From contig JAWQRM010000705.1 in assembly GCA_033557675.1 (NCBI GenBank), positions 1 to 20,347 on the forward strand: a stretch of DNA of 20,347 bases, read 5' to 3'. The DNA comes from Coptodactyla brooksi. Taxonomy: Eukaryota > Arthropoda > Insecta > Coleoptera > Scarabaeidae. The position numbers and the translations under genes are program-made. Under the pieces are notes generated by a model. That model was given only the letters and a program-made list of their open reading frames with translations, was not told the origin of the DNA and made no database searches. Of this stretch, positions 1 through 12,500 are shown piece after piece (within the stretch, counting starts at the first letter, position 1; each line of letters begins with the position of its first letter).

Positions 1-566
1 ACCTTGTTCTTTTTTAATTATACGGATATTTCGGAAACTAAAAAACTTTTATTAAATTTTTTTTTGCTTAATAATCATTATTTATCACGAGGAATAAATG
101 TACAAGTTTATGCGTATAGGTAGTGAATCACCCTGTATATATATATCTACATAGTAGAATTTCGATAACTCTAATTTTTGATAAGTCAGTATATATATAT
201 GTATATCATCTAAGTTGAACTATGTATATGTATACATATATTATAATATCAAAGTCTGTCCTCATGAACCATTGAAGTTACTTTCTGTACGTATATTTGA
301 CTTTATTTATTGAAGGTCGGTGTATGAGAGATTGTCAAACATGTGGTGTGAAAAAACTGTCTGCATTTTTTCGTTGCTTGCTTATTCAGAACATTCTTTT
401 CTTGGGTACGGATGATGTGTTTTCGTACTATTGATATCTTCATGTGTTTTTTCTTCAGAAGTGTATTAGGTGTTTGAGATACATATTCGACGCTTGGAGG
501 TTGCTTCAAATCACATTACCCAGTATATCTATTTAATATTTTCTGATTGTTATTTAAATTTTTCAG
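1..566 (+). other. TAF1 intron, 3' part
   Basis: This is AT-rich DNA ending in a polypyrimidine tract and TTTTTCAG at 559-566, the acceptor of the first visible exon. The stretch GAATCACCCTGTATATA near 125-141 resembles the CACCCTGTATA ends common in insect dispersed repeats, but no partner end is visible in the window. I see no further exon. Confidence 0.7.
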
Positions 567-3500
567 CAAAGCAAAGAAGAGCAGGAATCCCAACCAAAAA
601 GAACCGTAACTGGCACTGATGCAGATTTACGTAGACTTTCGCTTAACAATGCCAAAGCGTTGTTAAGAAAGTTTGGTGTACCAGAAGAAGAGGTGAGAAT
701 TTTGAAATTTGTTAAAGGATCCCTCTTTAACGAACTTAATTTTTTTGTAGATAAAAAAATTGTCCAGATGGGAAGTTATTGATGTTGTTCGAACTTTGTC
801 AACAGAGAAGGCAAAGGCAGGCGAGGAAGGAATGGATAAGTTTTCAAGAGGAAACCGGTTTTCCATTGCAGAACATCAGGAAAGATATAAAGAAGAATGT
901 CAGAGAATCTTTGATTTGCAAAACAGAGTTCTGGCTAGTGCTGAAGTATTGAGTACAGATGAAGGTGAAAGTTCTGAGGAAGATAGTGATGAGGATATTG
1001 AAGAGATGGGAAAGAATATTGAGAATATGTTGGCAAATAAGAAAACAAGCACACAGGTAGGCGTCATTCATTTCATTAACTCTAAATTCAATCAAATTAT
1101 TTTCCTTCACACTCATCGCATAACCCATTCACTGCTACAAAACAAGTAACAGTTAGCTGAGAAGTAGCATTTCTGTAGTATTTTTACTGGGTTTTGAATT
1201 GACAAATGACCTTTTATTATTTTTATTTGTTTATGACCATTTTTTATCATTTTTTGCTTGAGGCATGCATCCGTGTCATGCGCACTTGAAAATTTCTTGC
1301 TCGATGCTCACTGACACAGATTTATGACTGAGTAAAGTTTTGGTATGAATGGTCAAATATTACAAAGTAAAACAAAGTCTGTTAGTTTTACTTTGTTACA
1401 AGCCAAAAGTTCCAAACCCTCAACTTTAGCATATATTACAAAAAAAAAACAAAATATTTATTTTTATAACAAACGCAAATGTATGAAAATCTTGGTAATA
1501 AAAGTAAAACTATGTTATAAAAACTAAATTAAAATCTAAGTCCTAAAAGCCTTGAAAAGCACAGTACCATAAAATGTACTTATATTTACAACTTATACTA
1601 TTCATTCTTATATCAAACATCAATGTTGCACAGAAACTTTGCTAATCTAAGAGAAACTAAACTAAAATCTACCAGCTTTAAATCTAGCAAACCACTTCCG
1701 CATAGTTCTGTCAGCTGCAGCACCTTTGCCATAAGCAATACAGGTCTTGTTTGCCGAATGTGTGGCATTTAGATGGATTTTAAATGGACTTTGTTTTCTT
1801 CCACATTCAAAGGCGTGTAAAACTGACAAAAATTAATGTATTGTAACCAATTTTTTTTCCAAATATACATGAAATACCATTTGTTACGATATGTACGCCA
1901 TCTACCCAAAATCTGCACGAACTTTCCGGGCGTTCTTGATATTTAAAGATTTTAAAACCAACCAAACCAACTTTAAACCCAACAAACCACTTCCGCACAG
2001 TTCTATCAGCTACAGTACCTTCGTCATAAGCAGAGCATATCTTGTTTGCTGCTTGTGTGGCATTTTTACCTTTCCGGTAAAAGAAGAGCGTTAAATGCCT
2101 AAACTGAACTTTGTTTTCTTCCGTATTCAGAGGCGTGTAAAGCTGATAAAATTAACGTATCGTCACCAAATTTTTTTCCAACTATGCCTGAAGTATTGTA
2201 ATTACTTTTAGTGTAGTGATTACAACCATTTTATTTTTCTTCATGCCGAAGATTCCAAACACACTATGGTATTACCTTAATTTTGATTGACTTCAGCAAA
2301 TATGATAAGCTCTTATCTTTAAAAAGTAAAATAAAGGTTATAAGTCACAAAAGGTATAGCAATAATATTACTAAGAAATGATGTCCCATTTATGATTTAC
2401 GAAATTGATGTAGATCTTATTTTTACCACATTACACTTTTTACCATACTATAGCGAATTCTGGAATGAACTCATTGAATCCATTATTAGATAAAATAAAA
2501 TTAAACAACATTTGAGATTTCTATAAATTTTTATTGAAAAATGAAAAGTTGACAAACTGGTATTTACAGTTCCGTTCAGAGTATATAAATGTATATGTTT
2601 AAACTATAAATAGGTATAAACCATAGTTAGTCATTATGTTAATGGCTATGGTTTGAAACACATTTGTTCATAAAATAGTTTATGGATTAAGGAACAACAA
2701 CCAAAGTAATAAAATTATGACAATAATTATGTGTATATATCAACTGTAAACACTACGATTTGTTTGTGTATTTATTTTATAAAAATACTTTAATTTTTAG
2801 CCAATCTCTATTGTACAGTAGCTCGTGGTGTAATATTTTTAATGCTTCACGTTTTTAGTCATCTTTTTAGGAGGTCTGTTTGATGTTATGTTTTTTTTAA
2901 GTTGCTACAAATAACTTTCTTTTATTGTTCTGTCCAGGGAATTAAAATAGCATGGTTTTTCTGTTCCTATCATCTGTAGCCTTGTCCTGTTTGGTATTTT
3001 CTTGCAAATTCCCATCTACCTATTTAATTTGTTCATTGATCATTTCTTCTAAGTTGTAAATTGTTAGTCTTAACCAGTTAACCATGATTTGCGAGTATAC
3101 TCGTAATGGAGAAATAACAGAATTTTGTGTCAATTTGTGACACTTGACAATTTATGACGCAGAAGTCTGCCATTTCCTACAACAATCCATCAAAAATGTT
3201 TAATTATGACCATTTCAGTTTCGGAAATCGCCACAGAAAACTCTTCATGTCTAGAATCATCCATGATTGCACTTTTGTGCGTGTGCAATGGAAAGCTTTT
3301 GTAATGTTTTTGTAACTCTCCAGGACGTTTCTGTTGAGCAAAATTACTGTACAAAATATAGCTTCTAATAATTTCACGTAATCAGTAATTGTATATCTGT
3401 ACTTGTGGCTTTCAAGCTTCTCATTGCCCTATCACCTTTCATGAGATAGATTTTCAGCATTTTCAGATCGCTGGATAGCAGTACTAGAAAAATTGTGTTC

Positions 3501-6500
3501 CGCTTTTTAATGTTAATGTCATGCGATACTTGGCTTGTATGAGAGTTTTTACATCAGCTTCTGCATGTCCTGCCAAAATATTTCCATCAATAAGTTTCCA
3601 CTTTAACACGAACATAAGTGCTATATTGCAGCAATGCTTCAATAGAAATGGTAACTTTATATAATCTGGGTATCACAGCTCGAGTAATCATATTATTGGA
3701 GAAATTGTCCATGGTATTATTTCAAGTATTATCTTTGATTTGGAAATAAGCTGCATCAGCTTGTTTGCATGTGTCATCGTGACCTTTGAAGTTCCTTTTC
3801 TCGATCAAACTCACTATTTGATTATGAGCTGCTTGGAATCCTCGATAAATTGGATCTACATCTATTTCCAGTTGCAAAGATTCTTGAAGACACAAAAGAG
3901 GAGTATTTCTTTTGAGCAAGTATCTATTAAGTTTTTCTGTCATAGTGAATGAACCAAATAAACATAAAAAAAAACCCAAAGGACGATAGTAAATAACGTT
4001 TTCTTTTTAAATTTGAAGAGCAATTATTAAAATACATATACCAGTTGGGAAAATGTTGGTTGTATAGTTATTAGTATAACTTTCCTACTGGAAGTATAGA
4101 GCAAAATTTCTAGATCATAAAAGTCCTAAGTGAAGGCAATAAAATAAATTTTATTTATTCTATTAATTAATACCCAGGCCAACAACTCCCATCCTGTAGT
4201 CCAACCCATAAAACTCTTACAATAAAATAATAACCCACCATATAAAAGACACAACATTGTTAAATGACACTAATCTTGAAAGTAGCGCAAATGCTGAAAT
4301 ATGTCGAGTGGAAATATAAACCAAGTGCTCGTCAAACAGGCAAAATCCATCGAACCCACTACAATTTAATTGGGTCTAATACTTTTATTCGTCCAAACAT
4401 AATTTCAAAAGGTGCTAATTTTGTTCTTCTGAACTGTTGGATTTATGACCTGTAGTTGTTATAAGTTTGGAACAATAGTTCTTACATAACTGGGAAATTT
4501 TGGTTCTACCTGCAAAAGTCTCGTTGAGTAATCTGGCAGCTTTGAGATAGTTTTGATGAAACTTTCTTTAAAAACAACACATTTTCAATTTTTTATTCAT
4601 ATTAAAAACACACAAAAGACAAAACTTAATATATATCTGTTTTTCTGAAACACAAGCAGCAATTAGTATTTCCAAATAGATGAACACAAAGACTACATGT
4701 TTGTGGGAAAAATTGTTTTTTTTGACCTGGCACGATATAATAACATATGCTTTCGCTTTATACATTAAGGGCACAAACATGAGGTGTAATTTCTTTATTC
4801 TTCCAGGTGTGCATTGTAAATTTTCTACTACTATCATACGTGCAAAGGTGTAAAATGGAAATTAATAACTTTTGTGCTTATTGAGACATTCACTGTTTTA
4901 GTTACTGTGTGTCACATGTACATGTCACCTTGTTTTAATTTAAATAAAATTATTTTAGTTGTCTCGTGAAAGAGAAGAGCAGGAAAGACAGGAATTAAGG
5001 AAAATGATTCTGGAAGGTGGTGATGAGAAAAAAGGCAAGGAAAAAAAGTTAAAAGAGGAAGAAGAAAATCAAGAAAACGTAAATTATGCACAACAAGGTA
5101 GCTATTCTAACTTTTTTTCAAATATATTGTTACTATTTTGCTGATCATAGGCCGCGTCTTAAAAATTGTGAGAACTTTCCGAAACCAAGAGGGTAAGGAA
5201 TTTACGAGAGCAGAGTACGTGAGGAAGGCGGCAGTAATTGATGCGTATGTCAAAATTCGAACTACCAAAGACGAACAGTTTATACGACAATTTGCGACGT
5301 TAGATGAGGCCCAGAAAGAGGAAATGAAGAGAGAAAAACGACGGATTCAGGAACAACTTAGAAGGATTAAACGAAATCAAGAAAGAGAACGTTTGGCTAT
5401 GGGAATCCATACTACAACACCCAGCATTCATGGATCTAGTACCAGTTTAGATATAAAGCCAATAGCTATAGAAGGTATGTTAATTTTTATGTTAGGGGTA
5501 ACCATAAGAAATGTCCTTTTTTTAATTTCAAAATCCATTGACAATAATTTAACTTAACCCGTTTAGTCCCACTGCACCCGTTTGAATTACAAATTACAAA
5601 TGAATGTCAGGTTTCATGATCTAATGAAATGTCATTTCTTAAAACGTCAAGCATCATTTTTACCTTTACAATTAAAAAATTAATATCTTGGTACTGAGTG
5701 GGACAATTAAAAAAAAAATGGCGGTGCAGAAAACAATAATTAAAAATTTTAGGACCATCAACTCCACATCCCCCTCCTAGTACAAGTAAACTGCTATTAT
5801 CACCTCCGAAATCACGTCGTAAAACCAAATTGAAACCCGACTTGAAGCTTAAGTGCGGAGCTTGTGGTAATGTTGGTCACATGAGGACAAACAAAGCATG
5901 TCCTCTCTATCAGAATAGCGGGTCTACCATTCCGTTAAATGTAGCCATGACTGAAGAACAGGAAGAAGAAATTGAGAAGCAACTGAATACAGATGATGAG
6001 GATTTGGTTAATGTCGATGGAACCAAAGTTAAGTTATCTGGAAAGCTATTAAAGGTAAAATAATGTTGTGAGGGTTATGTACAATTGTTGTTGTAATTAT
6101 TTTTATATATAAAAGCATGCTGAAGAAATAAAGAGAAAGACACTTCTGCTCAAGGTACCCAAAGATGCGATGGGTTCAAGGAAGAAACGAAGAGCGACTT
6201 CTGACCTTCATTGTGATTATCTTAAACGACATAATAGACCGGCTAATAGAAGGCGTACTGACCCAGTTGTTGTATTGTCCACCATTTTGGAAAGTATATT
6301 AAATGAGCTAAGAGATATGCCTGATGTTCAACCATTCTTATTCCCTGTTAATCCGAAGGTGTGTATTTGTAAAAATGAATAATTCTATTCATTTAACATA
6401 TTTTGAAAGATATGTGATAAAGTAGTCCCCTTTAATCTTTTTCTTTTAGTTGGTTATGGATTACTACAGAATTATTCAAAGGCCAATGGACCTGCAAACT

Positions 6501-9500
6501 ATAAGAGAAAATTTACGTCAGAAAAAATATCAAAGTAGAGAAGAATTTCTAGCTGATGTAAATCAGATACTCGAAAACTCTATGCTTTACAATGGTGCAA
6601 AGAGCAGTTTAACATTTGCTGCTCAAAGGATGTTAGATAAATGCGTAGAACGATTAGGTGAAAAGGAAGAACGGTTAATGAGATTAGAAAAGGCAATTAA
6701 CCCATTATTAGATGACAACGATCAAGTGGCCTTAACATTTATATTGGACAATGTTGTAAATTCGAAATTAAAGGCAATGCAGGAATCTTGGCCATTTTTA
6801 AAGCCTGTCAATAAAAAAATAGTAAAGGACTACTATAATATTATTAAGAGGCCAATGGATTTAGAAACAATTTCAAAGAAAGTTGCAGGTATTGATATTT
6901 TACTATAGACCTTACTGAATATTAATTTTTTATATTCTTATTTTATTTACAGCTCATAAATACCATAATCGCCACGAGTTCTTGGTGGATGTTCAACAAA
7001 TTCTAGAAAATTGTACGTTGTATAATGGTAAAGAGTCACCATTCACTCAAAAAGCTGAACATCTAGTCAGAATTTGCAGAGCAACCTTGGACGAGGTGAA
7101 TTTTATTTTGTATTTAAAGAAATCAGAAAATCTATTAATTTTGTTGTTATTTCAGTATGATGAGCATTTAACACAGTTAGAAAATAAAGTGTCTCTTGCA
7201 CAAGAAAGGGCATTACAAGACGATGATCAAACATGGATGGGTGGTGATGATGAAAACTATACGATTGCAGAACCTGACAGGGCCAGTCAAACAAGTTCAC
7301 CAGATTTACATAAGCTGCATGCGGAAGATATGGATTATGTAGATGTTGAAGGTGCTACTGGGGATGATGCTGATGGCTTGCCATCGAAAATTCGCAAAGG
7401 ACGTGGTAGACCAAAGAAGAAGACTTCTGCAACTCTGGAGGAAGGTAATACTTAAGTAATCTTTACAAATTGTTTACCATTCAATAAGTAATTTAATAGA
7501 AGTAAAATTTCCTTTATAATTTCCATATCTTTGTCCCATTCTCAGGTCGATTAGCTATACAGGATGTTGCACAACTCACACTACAGCGAAAAATGTCTTT
7601 TGGTCATTACACATTTTCTAGCAAAGTTTTAAATGTCACGCCATGGACTTTTGAATAGATACAGAAATGCATCTATATTCTTTTCTTTGACAAATGAAGA
7701 TTATTAGTCAACAGTATTTTTTCTTTTTTAACTTCTGATCAAAAAGTACCCAGAATATCTTAATAAAACGAAAACGATTTAATTATTCTGTTATGTTTAT
7801 TTTGTCCCCTTCAAAGTAATTCTCTTTTGGATGCAATACGTATTGCAACGCGTTCCAATCTTCAAAACATTTCATAGGCCGATTTTGCAACTGCCTTCAG
7901 CTCCCTCTGCGAATTCTCTTTTAACACCTCAATTGTCCCAAAACGCTGTCAGTGGAGTGGTAACTTGAGCCGTAGGAACAGGAAGCCGCACAAGGCCATA
8001 TTAGGTAAATTGCGGAAGAACAGTAATGTTATGTTTGGTCAAATAGTCACGTATAAAATGTGCATACCGGTGCATTGACGTGGTGTTTTCCACAATTCTG
8101 ACCTCTTCGACAAACATTCTCCCTCAAATGCCATGGTCGGCTGCTATTTTACTTTTTCGATATGTTAGGCAGTCGAAGAGGTGGATAGACGACCAGAATG
8201 AGGCAAATCATCAACCACACTGTGGCCCGCTTTAAACTCTTTATAAACTTTGTAAACACAAAATTTCAGGCAAACTTATGGGAAACATTTAAATGGGAAA
8301 TTCTGGGTACTTTTTGATCAGAAGGTATTTTCATTTTAAAGTTGCAAAGTGTCAAATGTTGACAAAAAAAAATATTAAAAGAAGTTATAAAGTTATACTA
8401 TAATTATAGCAGTGATTAAATCCAAAACAATTTATGATCTGCATTGGCATTGATTCGAAGAACCATTTTCAAGGGTAGTTAAAAAGCTTAACGAATTAAA
8501 TTAATATTTTAATGTTTTATTAATGAAATATTTAACATTAATGTTTATGAAATAAACCATTCCTCCATTCTTCATCTTTATAACAATTACATATTCCTCT
8601 GCAATTGGCAAGCATTTATCTACGATCTGTTTAACTTCCTTTTCTGTGGTCTTAATTCACTTTGAATGCATTTAGAATTTTTCCTATAAAGCAATATTTA
8701 TGTACTTGTATTCCTGTATTAGGTACGAAACTTAACTCTTTGGGCTCGTATGTTGCTAGAGAAGCGTACGATGTTACAGTAAATCGGTGTCTTATTATTT
8801 GATGTTAGGCCGCCATAGAAAACATATATTTTCGTGAGTGAATTAATTAATGTAAATTTCAAACTTAATATCGCCGTTTACACCTCCGCTAAAAAATTGC
8901 AAGTAATTAAGTGGTATTATTACGTAGATTATTTGCACTTATTTTTGTAGAAAGATCCACTCGATGTAGACAGACAATTTTGAATATTATTTCAACATTT
9001 GAATATTGTCATTGTTTAAAAGAGTGCTCCAACCGCCACTTAAAGGAGGCATCTGTGAAGAAGATCGAGCAAAGACAACTGAAATGATTTGTCTGGTTTC
9101 AGCAAGATGGCTGTTCAGCACATAATGCATACTTTTCCAAACTGCCTTAGGAATATGACAGGAAATATTATATGACTCGCAAGATCCCCAGATTTATCCC
9201 CAAATGATTTTTTTCTGTGGGGATTTCTGAAATAAACCATTTATGATCTTACACGAGCAGAAAATTTGGCTACCCCGAGGGCTAAACTAATAGATGCAGC
9301 TAAACTTATAACACTTGAAATGTTTCTAGTGTTAGAAGCAATTTCTATGAAAGGTTAGGATATTGTTTAGCCACGCAGGGTGGTCTATTTGAATGGCACT
9401 TGTAATTTTTTAGTTTTTAAATTTAGAATTTATTTTATTTTACGCTTGAATGGGTTTTTATATATATTTTATTTTACAATATTTTTTAGAATCTTTTTAT

Positions 9501-12500
9501 TTATTATGAGAATAGATTTTTGTTTTCTGGCCCAATGACAGAACATTTAATATCAAGTTTTCATTAAATATTTTAATTACAATCGACTGCATCTCTCTAG
9601 GCATAGCAGTGATTTGGTAAGCTGACCTGTTGCCTATCGATGACAAGTCCACTCTTCATTCCCACCCCCGCGTTACTCAGTTGCCATTTCTAGCGTTCCC
9701 TTGAATCATAACCCAAATACGCACACACTGTACAATAAAATTATAGCATATGTAAAAAATATAAAGTTTTCTCTATGTTGATAACACTGTTCGTCAGTAA
9801 TACTTGAACTATATAACTACGAAGCCAATTCAATGTTTTTATAAAAAGTAACGACAATAACAATCAAAATAAAAACTATGTAATTTAAATTTGTCCAAAA
9901 GGCAAGAAACAATTTAGCAGTAGTTTGCTCTCTATATTATAATACAGAGTACACAATATTATTGTGTACCAAATATGATGCAATGCTTCAGATCGGTTGG
10001 CAGGTCGCGTGGTTCCTCTACTGCTTTTATCACTGATCCTTGGACATTGGCTGTTTAGTTTCATAAGGAATCTTCCGCTTTCGGCTGTGGTGCAGGTTAA
10101 GAAACAGCTTTATAAATAGGAACAAAAAATTTGGCTTAGGACTGATGTAATGAGAATTCATTTTTTGTGTGCATATTAATGTAGCAATAGCAATGGAACT
10201 TGTTTTTTTCGACCATTATTGAAAACAATCTTACCACTTGTATGGGATATAAAATAATATAAATGTTTACCTGGCAGATAAACCTTTATCTGCCAGATAA
10301 ACATTTATCTGCCAGAGGGTATAAGGTAATAAAATAGTAGGATATAAATCAATTTCAATTAACATTTATATAGGAGTACAAACTTTACTCCCTGTGCAGT
10401 TGCATATGATTCATCTGCATATTCATGCCATTTTAAATAATTATTTTTCATTTTTCTGACGTTGCAACAATCATGTGATGACAACAAATGAGTAGCTAAA
10501 ACAGAGTTCAGTCTAACTAATAAGGGAGCGACTTTTGTGCACGTGACTAATGAAGCACTCCTTATTTGGAAATAGACTATGTAGTGAATCATATAAAAAA
10601 TCAATACAGTACTGAAAATTCGAAACCCGTTCTTACAAATATTCAAAGACTTTCATACATTTTTGGATCATTTGGTTATAAAGTTATAGGAATACAGGAT
10701 ATAGTAAATAATTCAAATAGTATTAAAAACCTCGTAAAGTGACCAATCTAATTTTCAACACATCCAAGATTGTTTTTCAAACATCTTCAGAAAATGTTAT
10801 ACAATTGAACATATGTAATTGAATAATTTGACAATTGCTCCTACCTATGTTCACATACTTTTCAAAGGTGCCAAATACGGACTCCAAAGCCATGGCATTT
10901 GGACTTGCCTCGACCATGGCAGATATATTTTTTGGTGTAAATCTATGACATCTCTTACCCCTCTTTCATCAAGCTTCATAATCAAACAATGCTATGATGA
11001 CATACAGTCCATATCAATTTACCAGTAATGGCTGCTGAACCAGTTTTTGCAAATAAGAAAATATGAGAGAGTTACAATGAAAGGGTTGATTGAATAGCCC
11101 ATCCAATTGCTAATTACTGCTGCAACCCACTGATTTAGAAAACTACCCTCAAGAACATTTTGCATTACGATGGTGTTCTAAAGCACAGAAAAACACTAAA
11201 ATACATGTATATACAATCAGTGTTAACTGATACTCCAAAAAGGCATGAAATATATATTTCTGATATCACAATCGTGTACAAATACCTTACTTAACGTTCG
11301 CGTGGATTATAATTGCAGTCTTAGTAATGAGTGATGTTTATTTTTCTAAATATACGAAATTTTATTGTTGGTCTTCGAGTTGTCAGCGGTGTGGATAAAA
11401 GTAATATTTTTCAGACTTGCAGTTCTCAAGTGAAGAAGAGCTTGATGAGGTACCTCTTACAGAATTTGAGGATAACAAAGACGGTATATTAATCGATGCG
11501 GAAATGCCCGGTGCAGATGATGACAGTCAGCAAGCAGCTGAAGCCATGGTACAATTGGGAACCATGGGATATTATCATCAAGCAGGAGGAGATGGTGAGA
11601 CAGAGGCTCTTATGTATAAAGGTATTTTTTGTTTTATTTTCTTTTGTTTGTATTTATCATTTAATATTTATTGTTTGTTTTGTTGATTATTGCTATATTG
11701 ATCATTTTATATTTCCTTTTATATTCAGTTTAATTTTTTTATCTGGTCAGTTTAAAAAAATAAATGAAAACAAAGAGATTTAGAACTTTGTTGCTCAGTT
11801 TTTTTCATTCTAGTTTCATGAGTAGATCTGGAATACCAATTGTTCCAAAAAGGTTGTATTGTAATGCAAAATGTGTAATATTATATATCCTGTTGTCTTG
11901 CAAAATTTTCAGGTGTCCGGTGTAAAATTAGCAAACATAAAACCAGAGGTAGATTGAGTCAAACAGAGGAGAAAACTCCTGTACCACTGTACGATTTGCG
12001 CAATAGTTTTTTAGATATTAAATATAAGGAGCCTTGAAATGAAAACCAGCTAGAGGCCATTAAACCAAAAAAGTATAGTATTTAGAAAAAATGGAGACTA
12101 GCTTGAAATGTAGTTGCTGGGTAACAATTTTTCTCAAATTAAAAAAAATTATATTTGAGAAAAATTTTTGAAGACATTTTCAAAAATTTTCCTCAAGTTA
12201 AAAAAAAAATTCAAACATTTTTTGAAAAAAAAATTTTAATTTGAGAAAGTTTTGAAAATGTTTTTTTCAGAATTTTTCTCAAATATGAAAAAAAATATAT
12301 TTTTCTTAATTTGAGAAAAATTGTCGCACCAACAACTACATTTCAGGCCAGTCTCTGTCCCATTTTCATTTGATTGACCCTTTTCTCCTCTATTTCACTC
12401 AATCAACCTCTGATTTGTTTGCTAGTTTTACACTGGATATCCTGTATAATAGGTGTATTATATTATTCTGGTATTGTTCCTCCATTTATTTTCATTATAT

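Larger units (their letters stand above)
9403..11414 (+). other. TAF1 intron 9, distal part, without recognised genes
   Basis: The region is AT-rich with several short openings (for example 10359-10646 minus and 10819-11028 plus) that match nothing I know and lack splice context. Structured spots are the palindrome at 9949-9969 and the repeated hairpin at 10271-10316. The stretch 9975-10110 is visibly more GC-rich than its surroundings but has no long frame. The intron ends with TATTTTTCAG at 11405-11414. Confidence 0.6.

Noticed and set aside
844..1128. 94-codon minus-strand opening opposite a TAF1 exon
   Set aside because: It is the antisense shadow of the highly conserved exon 751-1056 and has no recognisable protein features.
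4568..4837. 89-codon minus-strand opening
   Set aside because: It is Lys/Phe/Ile-rich and shows no recognisable motif. It is in AT-rich intron DNA and ends in a run encoded by poly(A/T), so chance is the simplest explanation.
5078..5080. Alternative donor GTAAAT at 5079 in the third exon
   Set aside because: It would end the exon in phase 0, but the next exon needs a phase 1 G to restore Gly-Arg-Val-Leu-Lys-Ile, the conserved GRCLKI block. The donor at 5098 fits.
8740..8760. TTAACTCTTTGGGCTCGTA near 8732-8750 as a piggyBac-type end
   Set aside because: It resembles a TTAA-bounded end, but no inverted partner was found nearby, so a single end is not enough.
10819..11028. 69-codon plus-strand opening, and similar short frames at 10359-10646 minus and 4264-4455 plus
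   Set aside because: They are short, match no family I know, and sit in introns of TAF1 without their own signals. The surrounding 10840-11170 text may be old repeat, but I could not support any identity.
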